NCBI RefSeq assembly: GCF_963675395.1
Contig: NZ_OY776222.1
Span: 1,240,001-1,304,000, forward strand
Reading direction: 5' to 3'
DNA length: 64,000 nt
Origin: an uncultured Vibrio sp.
GTDB lineage: Bacteria; Pseudomonadota; Gammaproteobacteria; Enterobacterales; Vibrionaceae
Every line of letters begins with the position of its first letter. Within the stretch, counting starts at the first letter, position 1. The position numbers and the translations under genes were made by a program. This document shows positions 30,341 through 39,967 of this stretch, in pieces. Below the pieces are notes generated by a model. It made no database searches and was not told the DNA's origin. It was given only the letters and a program-made list of their open reading frames with translations.

Positions 30341-31099
30341 TTACATACGTAGACCTCCGTCTATCTCGAGTACCCTTCCGGTAAAGTATTCGTTTTCAAA
30401 GATATATTTAACGGCATGTGCGATTTCATCCGTCTTACCCATTCTTCCAAGCGGAATCAATTTTTCCAAACGTTCTATCACTTCTGGTTTCATGTTTTCA
30501 GCCATAGGAGTATGCACAACACCCGGTGCAATCGCAGCAACGCGAATACCGTACTGTGCTAACTCACGAGCCCAAGTCGTCGCCATGGTTGCGACTGCAG
30601 CTTTGGAAGCGGAATAGTTGGTTTGACCAATGTTTCCCGCTCGTGCAACGCTGGAGATATTAATGATCACACCACGGGACTTACTTTCGATCATTTTCAC
30701 TGCAGCCTCACGACCACAAAGAAAGGTCCCTGTCACGTTTACATTCATCACCATAGAGAACTGTTCCAGCGACATCTTACTAATCGCGCCATCCTTTGCT
30801 TTGACTAGCAAGCCATCCCGGATGACACCAGCGTTATTGATCAGCCCATTTAATTGACCGAAATCTTGCAGAATCTCGTCAAACGCACCTTCGACTTGCT
30901 GCTCGTTGGTGATGTCTAATTGGTAAACAAAAGCCTTACCACTTAACATTTGGCATTGCTGTTGAGTTTCACGTAACCCACTTTCATTAATGTCGAGCAA
31001 AGCCAAGTCGGCTCCCGCACGTGCAAGAACAATCGCTATCATCTGTCCAAGACCCTGGCCCGCGCCAGTAATGGCAATAACACTGTTGCTTAAATCCAT
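30341..31099 (-). CDS. Short-chain dehydrogenase/reductase (FabG-like)
   Basis: A 252-residue NAD(P)-dependent oxidoreductase of the classical SDR family. TGAGQGLG (Rossmann glycines), NNAG, catalytic Ser in INISSVA and YSASK (Tyr-x-x-x-Lys) are all present. Start ATG 31099 has GGAG upstream; the longer upstream frame lacks coding character. It follows the valine-type operon on the same strand after a 200-nt gap with a repeat unit. A 3-hydroxyacyl-CoA dehydrogenase role in branched-chain oxidation is plausible but unproved. Confidence 0.88.
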   Translation of the reverse strand: MDLSNSVIAITGAGQGLGQMIAIVLARAGADLALLDINESGLRETQQQCQMLSGKAFVYQLDITNEQQVEGAFDEILQDFGQLNGLINNAGVIRDGLLVKAKDGAISKMSLEQFSMVMNVNVTGTFLCGREAAVKMIESKSRGVIINISSVARAGNIGQTNYSASKAAVATMATTWARELAQYGIRVAAIAPGVVHTPMAENMKPEVIERLEKLIPLGRMGKTDEIAHAVKYIFENEYFTGRVLEIDGGLRM

Positions 31100-31238
31100 G
31101 GCTGTACTCCAACGCTTATGACGACTTTCGGGAACGTTGCAATCTTTTTCACAACGACAAAAGTCACACTCGCTCTCATTAAATTGCGGATAGCTCACTA
31201 TGGCCTGTTGGAAATGACGACACTCAGTTACCAAACAT

Positions 31239-31279
31239 CGTCATTCCTGAAGGAGATTAGCGAGCATGAGTGGGAACCT
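31239..31279. repeat. Single copy of dispersed hairpin repeat
   Basis: CGTCATTCCTGAAGGAG starts a unit related to those at 24823-24968 and 43423-43459; it ends in a degenerate GGGAACCTC instead of GGAATCT. It lies between mmsB and the SDR gene. Confidence 0.45.
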
Positions 31280-31299
31280 CTCTCAATAGTTAATCCCAA

Positions 31300-32202
31300 T
31301 TATTTTTGGTTTTTATAGAACTCAAACAAACTCGAGAAATCGAGTTCGCCATAACCACTTGAGTTATGAAATGCATACAGATTACGAGCGAGAGATCCCA
31401 TAGGAACAGAAGAATGCGTTTGCAATGCGGCATCCAACCCTAAGCCCAAATCTTTCAACATTAATTTACTCATAAAGCCCGGTTGATACTGGTGACTCGC
31501 CGGAGCACTTTCCATCACCCCTGGACACGGGTTATAAAGCTCTAGTGCCCAATTTCGTCCTGAGCTTTGCAGCATAATATTTGAAAGAACCTTAGGATCG
31601 AGACCATGATCAATACCAAGATTCAAGGCTTCACACGTTCCTGACATCAAAATACCGAGCATCAAGTTGTTACAGATCTTCGCCATCTGACCATCTCCGG
31701 CTTTTCCGGCATGGAAAACGTTTCTCCCCATGTATCGCAAAATAGCATTGGCTTTTGAAAACGCCTCATCTGATCCACCAACGATGAATGTCAAGGTTGC
31801 GGCTTTTGCTCCCGTCACGCCCCCTGATACTGGAGAATCAACAAACAACAATTGCTTATTTGCAGCCTCATTCGCAACAAGTCGTGCCGAATCAGGATCA
31901 ATGGTGGAGCAATCTATGAGTAAAGTATTGGGAGCAACAAGATTAAGTACGCCTACAGTACCATGTAAGTTACCCAGGTAAGCACTCCTAACTTGTGACG
32001 CTGCTGGCAACATAGTGATGACGATGCCTGCCCCATCCACTACTTCTTGTAATGAACTGGCAACGATAGCGCCAAACGGTTCTAACGCCTTTGCCACGTT
32101 AGTGTCTAAATCAAAAACCTGTACATTGAACCCGGATGCCAATAAATTCTGCGCCATCGGACTCCCCATATTGCCTAAACCTATAAATGCAATGGTACTC
32201 AT
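31300..32202 (-). CDS. mmsB: 3-hydroxyisobutyrate dehydrogenase
   Basis: A 300-residue NAD+-dependent enzyme that oxidises 3-hydroxyisobutyrate to methylmalonate semialdehyde in valine breakdown. The Rossmann start FIGLGNMGSPMAQNL, the substrate motif SPVSGGVTGAKAATL and the catalytic Lys region GDGQMAKICNNLML match the beta-hydroxyacid dehydrogenase family. ATG 32202 has AAGGAG upstream and overlaps the previous stop by 4 nt. Confidence 0.94.
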   Translation of the reverse strand: MSTIAFIGLGNMGSPMAQNLLASGFNVQVFDLDTNVAKALEPFGAIVASSLQEVVDGAGIVITMLPAASQVRSAYLGNLHGTVGVLNLVAPNTLLIDCSTIDPDSARLVANEAANKQLLFVDSPVSGGVTGAKAATLTFIVGGSDEAFSKANAILRYMGRNVFHAGKAGDGQMAKICNNLMLGILMSGTCEALNLGIDHGLDPKVLSNIMLQSSGRNWALELYNPCPGVMESAPASHQYQPGFMSKLMLKDLGLGLDAALQTHSSVPMGSLARNLYAFHNSSGYGELDFSSLFEFYKNQK

Positions 32203-33338
32203 GATAACTCTCCTTCGTTTTCTAACTCCGCTAGTGGATGTTCGCTTATTGACCAAAGCGGAGTGAATAGCGTATCAATAAGATCTTCATCAACTTCAGT
32301 AACATTTTTAAACATCCAATTTGGTTCACCATCGCGATCGATCAGTCTCGCGCGCACTCCTTCTTTAAACTCGCCTAGTAGGGCGCAACGAACAGAAAGT
32401 GTCAGTTCCATCCGGAAGCAATCCGCCAGTGGTAGACTGTGAAATTCTTTCACTTGTCTAAAACAAATATGTGCGGTGATTGGGCTACCAGCGGCAAATG
32501 TCTGCTTGGCATTTTCCAACCACGGATTAATGCTATCCATTGCCATGATTCTCTGGGCAATAAGGTTGAGATCGCTACCTTTACACGCTTGTTTAATTTG
32601 CTCCAAGCATGGACGAATTTGAGTGGTTGGTTTGCTATCAATCACGCCTTCTTCCAACAGAGCTAACAGTGCATTCACCATTTCTTTCGCATTGCTACTT
32701 CCCCAAGGTAATGTTTGTAGCTCCTGCAATAAGGTTGGGTAATGCTCTTCCAGCAGTAACCAATCGGCAAAGCCAATTGTGACAGCGTCACTTGAATTAA
32801 CTAATGCGCCAGTCAAACCAAGAAATAAACCGACCTCCGGGTCTATTTGACTTAAGAACCAAGTCGCCCCCACATCAGGGTAAAGGCCGATATTAATTTC
32901 CGGCATTGACAGACGCGATTTGGGCGTTACCACTCTATGGCTCGCCCCCATGAATAGCCCCATTCCACCGCCCATCACAATGCCTTCACCCCAAGCAATA
33001 ATAGGCTTGTTATAGGTGTGGATGAGATAATCACACTCATACTCTAACGTGAAGTAACGAGTACAAAACTCGGCAGTTGTGTCTTTGCCTTCGTCGTGCA
33101 TGACGTGGTAAATAGCCCTCACATCACCACCTGCGCAAAAGGCTTTTTCTCCGGCACCGGTGAGTACAACACACACCAAATGGGGATCATCTCTCCATTT
33201 CAGCAACTGATCATGGAGCTGAACTAACATGTTGTAGGTAAGCGCATTTAAAGACGACACATTGTCTAACGTTGCCACGCCAATTCGGTGAATACCGTCT
33301 GCACAATCCATCTCGGTGATCGTTACCATCCCTGCCAT
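32199..33338 (-). CDS. 3-hydroxyisobutyryl-CoA hydrolase (crotonase superfamily)
   Basis: A 379-residue crotonase-fold enzyme that releases CoA from 3-hydroxyisobutyryl-CoA in valine degradation. The length, the oxyanion segments (FCAGGDVRAIY; GIVMGGGMGLFMGASH) and the C-terminal extension typical of HIBYL-CoA hydrolases separate it from ordinary enoyl-CoA hydratases. ATG 33338 has AGGAGG 4 nt upstream; the ATG at 33362 would overlap the preceding gene and lacks such a site. It ends in a 4-nt overlap with mmsB. Confidence 0.92.
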   Translation of the reverse strand: MAGMVTITEMDCADGIHRIGVATLDNVSSLNALTYNMLVQLHDQLLKWRDDPHLVCVVLTGAGEKAFCAGGDVRAIYHVMHDEGKDTTAEFCTRYFTLEYECDYLIHTYNKPIIAWGEGIVMGGGMGLFMGASHRVVTPKSRLSMPEINIGLYPDVGATWFLSQIDPEVGLFLGLTGALVNSSDAVTIGFADWLLLEEHYPTLLQELQTLPWGSSNAKEMVNALLALLEEGVIDSKPTTQIRPCLEQIKQACKGSDLNLIAQRIMAMDSINPWLENAKQTFAAGSPITAHICFRQVKEFHSLPLADCFRMELTLSVRCALLGEFKEGVRARLIDRDGEPNWMFKNVTEVDEDLIDTLFTPLWSISEHPLAELENEGELS

Positions 33339-33346
33339 TTGGCCTC

Positions 33347-34132
33347 CTATTGGTTTTTCCATTTCGGTGTACGTTTCTCAAGAAACGCACGTACACCTTC
33401 TATCTGATCTTCGGTATCGAAGAGATTGAGGAACAGCTCTCGCTCTTTGACTAATCCATGTTTTCTCGGCGCTGAACGCATGTTTTGAATAAGGACTTTG
33501 CATGCCGCGACAGAAGATGGAGACTGGTTTGCCACTGAACCGGCTAATTCTATCGCTTTGGGTAACGCTTCTCCTTTTTGTACAAGTTCCTCTGCTAAGC
33601 CTAGTTCTTTTGCTCGGCTCGCGCTGACTTGTTCACCACAAAGAATCATACGTTTAGCCCAACCTTCGCCAACTAATGCGGTAAGATTTTGCGTACCACC
33701 AGCACAGGGTAATAACCCAACTTTGGCTTCTGGCAATGCCAATAAGGCTTGTTCTTCAACGACTCGAATGTCACACGCCAACGCCACTTCTAATCCTCCG
33801 CCCATGGCATAGCCGTTTATCGCCGCAATGGAAACACCGCGAAAGTCGGAAAGAGTTTCAAAAGCCTCTCCAAATGCTCGTGCCATTGCCGATGCAACCG
33901 CTTTATCACCATCAGAAAACAGTTTGAGATCCGCCCCGGCGGAAAAAAACTTTTCCCCACAGCCTGTTATCACCAATGCGTAAACGTCTTTATCTTGGTT
34001 TAATTCAAGTACAAGACTTTTCAATGCGTAAAGGCTGTCTACCGTCCAAGTATTAGCCGGTGGGTTATTCATTGTAATAACCGCAACGTGATTGCTGATT
34101 TGGTGTTGAATCGCTTCTTGATTCATTGACAT
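33347..34132 (-). CDS. Enoyl-CoA hydratase
   Basis: A 261-residue crotonase. FSAGADLKLF and GYAMGGGLEVALACDIRV form the oxyanion hole; ALPEAKVGLLPCAGGTQ holds a conserved Glu. In this operon it should hydrate methacrylyl-CoA to 3-hydroxyisobutyryl-CoA, the substrate of the hydrolase encoded 8 nt downstream. AAGGA lies before the ATG. Exact chain specificity is inferred from context. Confidence 0.9.
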   Translation of the reverse strand: MSMNQEAIQHQISNHVAVITMNNPPANTWTVDSLYALKSLVLELNQDKDVYALVITGCGEKFFSAGADLKLFSDGDKAVASAMARAFGEAFETLSDFRGVSIAAINGYAMGGGLEVALACDIRVVEEQALLALPEAKVGLLPCAGGTQNLTALVGEGWAKRMILCGEQVSASRAKELGLAEELVQKGEALPKAIELAGSVANQSPSSVAACKVLIQNMRSAPRKHGLVKERELFLNLFDTEDQIEGVRAFLEKRTPKWKNQ

Positions 34133-34172
34133 AGCTCGAATCCTTTCTGATTGAAAATGATCGAATAAAGGA

Positions 34173-35327
34173 TCACAGCTGCGCCGATGACTCTGACAAC
34201 AAACGGCGCGCTATAATCAACCGCATTATCTCGTTAGTGCCTTCCAAAATCTGGTGCACACGCACGTCTCGGAAATAACGCTCCATCGGGTATTCTTTGA
34301 TGTAGCCGTAACCGCCGTATAACTGTAGTGCTTGATCGCAGACTTGGAACCCAACATCCGTAGCGAAACGTTTTGCCATTGCACAATAAGTCGTCGCGTC
34401 AGGGTCACCTTTGTCGAGCTTACTTGCGGCATAACGAACCAGTTGTCTTGCTGCAACCAGTTCTGTCGCCATGTCAGCTAATTTAAACTGCAGTCCCTGA
34501 AATTGTGCTAATGATTTGCCGAACTGTTTTCGTTCCTGCATGTACTGAGTGGAATGGTTGAGTGCCTGTTGCGCGGTGCCGACTGAGCAAGTTGCGATGT
34601 TAATTCGTCCTCCGTCGAGGCCTTTCATCGCAACGACAAAGCCTTGTCCTTCTTCACCCAATAACTGACTGGCAGGAACGGCAACATTCTCAAAAGTGAC
34701 GGCACGTGTCGGCTGGCTATTCCAGCCCATTTTGGGCTCTTTGCGCCCGTAACTGATGCCTTTCGCATTTGCTTCAACCACAAAGGCTGAAATACCTTTT
34801 GCGCCTGGCTGTCCAGTTCTTGCCATGACGACCAAAACATCCGTATCGCCAGCACCAGAAATAAACGTCTTACTGCCATTTAGAATATACTGGTCCCCTT
34901 TTTTAGTGGCGGTCGTGGTGAGTGACGCCGCGTCAGAACCAGCGTTGGGCTCGGTCAGGCAGTAGGAACCCAGATATCGTCCGGTGACTAATTGAGGACA
35001 AAATTTGTCTTTAACGTCTTCCCGCGCAAAACTTGCCACCATCCAACTCACCATATTATGAATAGTCATAAATGCAGTTGTTGAAGTGCATCCCATGGAT
35101 AATTGCTCAAAGATGATCGAAGCATCCAAACGACTCAACCCTAAACCACCCTGTTCTTCAGGCGTATAAAGACTCAAAAAGCCTAACTCGCCTGCTTCAC
35201 GTAAAATAGCTTTGGGAAAGATTTGCTTCTCATCCCATTCCGCTGCCATCGGAGCGAGCCGCTCCTCGGCAAACTGTTGAGCGGTATCGGAGAAGGCACG
35301 TTGATCTTCGTTGAGTTCAAAGTCCAT
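34173..35327 (-). CDS. Acyl-CoA dehydrogenase, probably isobutyryl-CoA dehydrogenase
   Basis: A 384-residue FAD enzyme. CLTEPNAGSDAASL and KTFISGAGDTDVLVV are flavin-site motifs. The catalytic base is likely Glu362 in LEGTNEIMR, the C-terminal position used in short/branched-chain and isobutyryl-CoA dehydrogenases, unlike isovaleryl-CoA dehydrogenase. Its place between mmsA and the hydratase supports isobutyryl-CoA as substrate. AAGGAGG precedes the ATG. Electrons go to ETF. Confidence 0.9.
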   Translation of the reverse strand: MDFELNEDQRAFSDTAQQFAEERLAPMAAEWDEKQIFPKAILREAGELGFLSLYTPEEQGGLGLSRLDASIIFEQLSMGCTSTTAFMTIHNMVSWMVASFAREDVKDKFCPQLVTGRYLGSYCLTEPNAGSDAASLTTTATKKGDQYILNGSKTFISGAGDTDVLVVMARTGQPGAKGISAFVVEANAKGISYGRKEPKMGWNSQPTRAVTFENVAVPASQLLGEEGQGFVVAMKGLDGGRINIATCSVGTAQQALNHSTQYMQERKQFGKSLAQFQGLQFKLADMATELVAARQLVRYAASKLDKGDPDATTYCAMAKRFATDVGFQVCDQALQLYGGYGYIKEYPMERYFRDVRVHQILEGTNEIMRLIIARRLLSESSAQL

Positions 35328-35347
35328 AAAACCTCCTTACTGATGGT

Positions 35348-36844
35348 TTAGCGCAAATGAATCGTCAGGTTTGGACCGCTCGAAATATCATCATCGAACC
35401 AGCGTGACGTCACCGTTTTGGTTTCTGTGTAGAATCGCACGGCTTGCTTACCATACGCATGGAGATCGCCATAGAAACTGCCTCGCCAGCCAGTAAAGGA
35501 GAAAAATGGCAGCGGTACTGGGATCGGGACATTTATCCCCACCTGGCCCACTTGTATCTCATGTTGGTATTTTCGCGCAGCCGCGCCGTTGGCGGTGAAT
35601 ATCGATGTGCCATTTCCGTAAGGATTACGGTTGACGAGCTCAATAGCTTCTTGCAGGGTGTCCACTTCTATACAGACCAGTACCGGGCCAAAAATTTCTT
35701 GAGTGTAAATCGACATGTCCGTGGATACGCCGCTAAACAAAGTCGGTCCAATCCAGTTACCATCAGGGAATCCATCCACTTCACACTCGCTTCCATCAAG
35801 CTCACACACCGCGCCTTGCTGTTTACCTAATTCTATTAAGCCTAAAACACGCTGCTTTGCCTGCTCGCTGATCAGTGGACCATAGTCTGCCTCTTCGTCA
35901 TCCCAAGCACCTGGATGTACTTTTGCCATTTCGTTTTTAAGATCGGTAATCCACGCTTTGGAGTCGCCAACAAAGACGGCAACTGAGATCGCCATGCAAC
36001 GCTGCCCTGCCGCACCAACGGACGAACCAACTAAATTGTTTAGCACGTGTTCTTTGTTGGCGTCCGGCATAATCACCATATGGTTTTTGGCACCAGCAAA
36101 GGCCTGTACCCGTTTAAAGTGCTGGGTACCAGTCTTGTAAATATATTGAGCGACCGGAACGGAACCAACGAAGGAAATGGCGCGAATATCTTGATGAGCG
36201 AGTAGGAAGTCCACCTGCGCCTTACCGCCATGAACAATCTGTAAGACACCTTTTGGTGCACCAGCCTCTGCAAACAATTCAGCAAGACGAATTGAAGTGA
36301 GAGGTACTTGTTCTGAAGGCTTGAGGACAAAGGTATTACCGCTGGCAATCGCAATAGGAAACATCCATAACGGAATCATCGCCGGAAAGTTAAACGGCGT
36401 GATACCGCAACACACGCCTAAGGGTTGGATGAACGAGTAACTGTCAATGTCAGTCGCGACGTTTTCAACTGTTTCCCCCATCAGATTGCTAGCAATGTTC
36501 GCCGCTTGCTCTACGACTTCAATGCCACGCCACACGTCCCCTTTTGCATCGGCTAAAATTTTACCCGTTTCATGCGAGAGCAATACGGCCAGTTCGTCGT
36601 GATGCTCTTTCAACAAATGCTGATAACGAAGCATTAGTCGCGCTCGCTCTGAAACCGCCACCTCTTTCCATGTTTGAAACGTCGCTTTAGCACTGTCGAT
36701 TGCGGCATGCATCTCTTCATTAGTTGAGCTCGGTACGTACGCAATCACATCATTAGTGGCAGGGTTAGTGACTTCCATCCAATCTGCGGTTTGAGATTCA
36801 CGAAACTCACCGCCAATAAATAAGGGAACCAAACGAGTCCTCAT
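35348..36844 (-). CDS. mmsA: Methylmalonate-semialdehyde dehydrogenase (CoA-acylating)
   Basis: A 498-residue aldehyde dehydrogenase that converts methylmalonate semialdehyde to propionyl-CoA with NAD+ and Co[29 protein letters not shown] and the catalytic Cys283 in GQRCMAIS match the MmsA group, as does AGAKNHMVI where other aldehyde dehydrogenases have a Glu. Normal length. It is the second gene of the minus-strand operon. Confidence 0.95.
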   Translation of the reverse strand: MRTRLVPLFIGGEFRESQTADWMEVTNPATNDVIAYVPSSTNEEMHAAIDSAKATFQTWKEVAVSERARLMLRYQHLLKEHHDELAVLLSHETGKILADAKGDVWRGIEVVEQAANIASNLMGETVENVATDIDSYSFIQPLGVCCGITPFNFPAMIPLWMFPIAIASGNTFVLKPSEQVPLTSIRLAELFAEAGAPKGVLQIVHGGKAQVDFLLAHQDIRAISFVGSVPVAQYIYKTGTQHFKRVQAFAGAKNHMVIMPDANKEHVLNNLVGSSVGAAGQRCMAISVAVFVGDSKAWITDLKNEMAKVHPGAWDDEEADYGPLISEQAKQRVLGLIELGKQQGAVCELDGSECEVDGFPDGNWIGPTLFSGVSTDMSIYTQEIFGPVLVCIEVDTLQEAIELVNRNPYGNGTSIFTANGAAARKYQHEIQVGQVGINVPIPVPLPFFSFTGWRGSFYGDLHAYGKQAVRFYTETKTVTSRWFDDDISSGPNLTIHLR

Positions 36845-36873
36845 AGACTACTCCTTCGTTAACGTTGCGGGAA

Positions 36874-38085
36874 TTAAAGTGGCACCTCGATACCTATTGC
36901 CGTCGCTTCTCCTCCACCAATACAGATTGCGGCTATCCCTTTCATTGATTTTTTGTTGCCTGAATCCCCATCAACACCTAAAGCCTGTAGCTGGCGCAAG
37001 CTGTGGATTAAAGTTACCAGTATCCGTGCGCCACTGGCACCGATAGGATGTCCAAGCGCACACGCTCCGCCCTTGATGTTGACTTTTTCAGGATCGAGTC
37101 CCAGTTCAGCGATAGCGATTTGTGTAACAACAGCAAAAGCTTCATTAATTTCCCACAGATCAATCTCATCTATGGTCCAATCGAGCTGTGATAACAGTTT
37201 TTCAATTGCGTAGACTGGAGCGAGCGTAAACTCCGCAGATTCTCTGGCATGGGTAGCATGGCCGCTTATCATGGCCAGCGGTGAGAGATGATGGTGCTGA
37301 GCCGTTTCCTCATCCATCAGGACAAGGGCGGCTGCACCGTCTGAAATTGCGCTAGAATTAGCGGCCGTGACTGAGCCATGGATATCGAAGGCAGGCTTCA
37401 GCTGGGCAATTTTTTCGAAGTTAATCGAACGCGGGTGTTCATCGTAATTAAACAGTGCAGATGACGACTTACTACGAACTTCTATTGGTGAGATTTCCTC
37501 AGTGAACATCCCTTGCTCTTGTGCTTCTAACGCACGTGTTGCTGACATCGCTGCCCACTCGTCCATTTTTTTACGGCTGAAGTGAAGTCTGTCGGCGATT
37601 TGCTGAGCATATACACCCATCAACAGCCCTTCATAAGCATCTTCTAACCCGTCAAGAAACATATGGTCGTATACGGACTGATGACCCATTCGCATACCAC
37701 TTCTCGCCTCTTTCATTAGATAAGGGGCATTGGTCATACTCTCCATACCACCAGCGACAGCCGTACGAATGGTGCCTGCTTTGATCAGATCGTGCGCTAA
37801 CATCACGCTTTTCATCCCGGATCCACATACCTTATTGATAGTGGTGCAGCCAGTAGAAAGAGGTAGTTCCGCTTCAAGCGCTGCCTGCCGTGCTGGTGCC
37901 TGACCGCAGCCCGCAGGCAACACGCAGCCCATAAACACCTCATCCACTGAAGTTAGCTGCACCTGTTGGAGCGCACTTTTAATCGCGATGGCCCCTAACG
38001 CCGGAGCAGAGTATGTTTGGAGTTGTCCCTGAAAGCGCCCGATTGGTGTTCGTTTCGCACTGACAATCCAGATGTCATTTTCCAT
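36874..38085 (-). CDS. Acetyl-CoA C-acetyltransferase (thiolase)
   Basis: A 403-residue thiolase. Catalytic Cys87 (INKVCGSGMK), the His of CALGHPIGASGARI and the second Cys in CIGGGEA are intact. It can cleave acetoacetyl-CoA or 2-methylacetoacetyl-CoA, so it could serve leucine (acetoacetate) and isoleucine branches. First gene of the minus-strand operon, divergent from liuR. AAGGATGG lies before the ATG. Confidence 0.93.
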   Translation of the reverse strand: MENDIWIVSAKRTPIGRFQGQLQTYSAPALGAIAIKSALQQVQLTSVDEVFMGCVLPAGCGQAPARQAALEAELPLSTGCTTINKVCGSGMKSVMLAHDLIKAGTIRTAVAGGMESMTNAPYLMKEARSGMRMGHQSVYDHMFLDGLEDAYEGLLMGVYAQQIADRLHFSRKKMDEWAAMSATRALEAQEQGMFTEEISPIEVRSKSSSALFNYDEHPRSINFEKIAQLKPAFDIHGSVTAANSSAISDGAAALVLMDEETAQHHHLSPLAMISGHATHARESAEFTLAPVYAIEKLLSQLDWTIDEIDLWEINEAFAVVTQIAIAELGLDPEKVNIKGGACALGHPIGASGARILVTLIHSLRQLQALGVDGDSGNKKSMKGIAAICIGGGEATAIGIEVPL

Positions 38086-38206
38086 GATTCCCCATCCTTA
38101 AACGGTGTATCACAGCCTACGAATTTACCCATCACAGTCGCTATCAAAAACTTTCAAACCAGCTTAAGTTTCCAATCAAACGACGAATCTTTCGCACTGT
38201 GATTTC

Positions 38207-38252
38207 TTGACGTTTACGTAAGCATAGCACTAGCCTTTACAGTGAGGTAAAG
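38207..38252. promoter_or_regulatory. Divergent MerR-type promoters and putative LiuR operators
   Basis: Two dyads are visible: TTGACGTTTACGTAAG (38207-38222) and CTTTAC-N6-GTAAAG (38235-38252). On the minus strand TTTACC and TATGCT are 19 bp apart with the second dyad inside and overlapping. On the plus strand TTTACG (38213-38218) and TACAGT (38238-38243) are also 19 bp apart. Such long spacers are typical of MerR-family control, so LiuR may regulate both operons here. Confidence 0.55.
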
Positions 38253-38357
38253 AAACAAAATAATAAAAGTATAATTTTCCTCCGACCTTTCACCACCGGG
38301 GCCGACTTCGAGAAGCTTGTTGTTTATTTGAGGTAAGTAATTTGAGGTAAGTGTGTG

Positions 38358-38747
38358 ATGGAAAAATACAAAATTAGCGATCTTGCTAAAGAGTTCGATA
38401 TTACAACTCGCAGCATTCGATTTTATGAGGATGTTGGTCTGATTGAGCCTGAGCGAAAAGGCAATATGCGTGTATACCAGCGTAGAGATAAAATCCGTTT
38501 AAAATTGATATTAAGAGGGAAACGACTCGGTTTCTCACTCGCAGAAATTCGTGAACTTTTTGAACTGTACGACCTGCAGCAAAATGATGAGCAGCTGCTT
38601 AAAATGCTCAACATCATCGAAGAAAAACAAGCGGTGTTGCAACAACAGATGAATGACATCGGGGTTGTGATGGGTGAATTAAACGCAGCCAAAGAGCGTT
38701 GCTTACAAACCCTGAAAAAACACAACAAAATATCTACGCATCCCTAA
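38358..38747 (+). CDS. liuR: MerR-family regulator of branched-chain catabolism (LiuR)
   Basis: A 129-residue MerR protein: helix-turn-helix [26 protein letters not shown], wing [28 protein letters not shown], then a dimerisation coiled coil. Its place ahead of liuA and its sequence type fit LiuR, the gammaproteobacterial regulator of leucine/valine breakdown. ATG 38358 follows GAGG by 10 nt; GTG 38355 is an alternative start. A 14-nt tandem duplication covers the ribosome binding site region. Confidence 0.88.
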   Translation: MEKYKISDLAKEFDITTRSIRFYEDVGLIEPERKGNMRVYQRRDKIRLKLILRGKRLGFSLAEIRELFELYDLQQNDEQLLKMLNIIEEKQAVLQQQMNDIGVVMGELNAAKERCLQTLKKHNKISTHP

Positions 38748-38770
38748 ACTCCTGTTACGGGGAAAAGATT

Positions 38771-39940
38771 ATGAAATCCATGTATACCCCACTTAATTTC
38801 GGCCTTGGTGAAACCATTGACATACTAAGAGACCATGTCAACGCCTTTGCTGCTGAGCATATTGCTCCGATTGCGGCGCATATCGATCACAACAACCAGT
38901 TCCCCGACTACTTGTGGCCACTGTTTGGCGAGATGGGATTGCTAGGCGTTACGGTCGACGAAGAATATGGCGGTGCGGGGATGGGGTACCTCTCTCATGT
39001 TATTGCCATGGAAGAAGTCAGTCGAGCCTCAGCCTCTGTCGGGCTTAGCTACGGTGCCCACTCCAATCTCTGTGTGAATCAAATTTTTCGCAACGGTACC
39101 GTAGAGCAACGGAAAAAGTATCTTCCCAGTCTAATCGACGGCTCCCATATCGGTGCGCTTGCGATGAGTGAGCCAAACTCAGGTTCGGATGTTGTCAGCA
39201 TGCAGCTCAAAGCAGAAGACAAAGGCGATCACTTCAAACTCAACGGTAACAAAATGTGGGTAACAAATGGTCCGGATGCGGATGTTCTAGTGGTTTACGC
39301 CAAAACCGATCCTGGCGCTGGTTCGCGCGGAATCACGGCATTTATTATCGAGAGTACGTTTGAAGGATTCAGCGATGCGCAGAAACTCGACAAATTGGGA
39401 ATGCGCGGCTCCAACACTTGCGAACTTGTTTTTACCAATTGTGTGGTTCCTAAGAGAAACGTTCTCGGTGAAGTAAACCGGGGTGTCGAAGTACTGATGA
39501 GTGGGCTTGATTACGAACGCGTGGTCCTTTCCGGCGGGCCGTTGGGGATCATGCAAGCTTGTATGGATATCGTGGTGCCCTACGTTCACGAACGTAAACA
39601 GTTTGGCAAATCCATTGGTGAGTTTCAGCTAGTTCAGGGCAAGCTTGCCGACATGTACTCGAGAATGAATGCCGCCAAAGCCTATGTTTACACCGTCGCG
39701 TCAGCCTGTGACCGAGGAGAATGCACTCGCAAAGATGCTGCTGGCGTCATCTTATGCAGTGCGGAACTGGCCACACAGATGTCGCTCGACGCCATCCAAC
39801 TCCTTGGCGGCAATGGTTACGTTAACGAATACGCAACCGGACGTTTACTTCGTGATGCAAAGCTGTATGAAATCGGCGCGGGTACCTCTGAGATTCGTCG
39901 AATGTTAATTGGGCGAGAGCTGTTCGAGGAATCACGTTAG
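38771..39940 (+). CDS. liuA: Isovaleryl-CoA dehydrogenase
   Basis: A 389-residue FAD enzyme oxidising isovaleryl-CoA to 3-methylcrotonyl-Co[15 protein letters not shown] and [19 protein letters not shown] are flavin and substrate motifs. The catalytic base is Glu249 in [14 protein letters not shown], the internal position diagnostic of isovaleryl-CoA dehydrogenases. ATG 38771 has GGGGA 8 nt upstream. It follows liuR by 23 nt, in the same operon. Confidence 0.94.
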   Translation: MKSMYTPLNFGLGETIDILRDHVNAFAAEHIAPIAAHIDHNNQFPDYLWPLFGEMGLLGVTVDEEYGGAGMGYLSHVIAMEEVSRASASVGLSYGAHSNLCVNQIFRNGTVEQRKKYLPSLIDGSHIGALAMSEPNSGSDVVSMQLKAEDKGDHFKLNGNKMWVTNGPDADVLVVYAKTDPGAGSRGITAFIIESTFEGFSDAQKLDKLGMRGSNTCELVFTNCVVPKRNVLGEVNRGVEVLMSGLDYERVVLSGGPLGIMQACMDIVVPYVHERKQFGKSIGEFQLVQGKLADMYSRMNAAKAYVYTVASACDRGECTRKDAAGVILCSAELATQMSLDAIQLLGGNGYVNEYATGRLLRDAKLYEIGAGTSEIRRMLIGRELFEESR

Positions 39941-39967
39941 TCACGAGTCTTGAAAAGGAAGTCCTCT

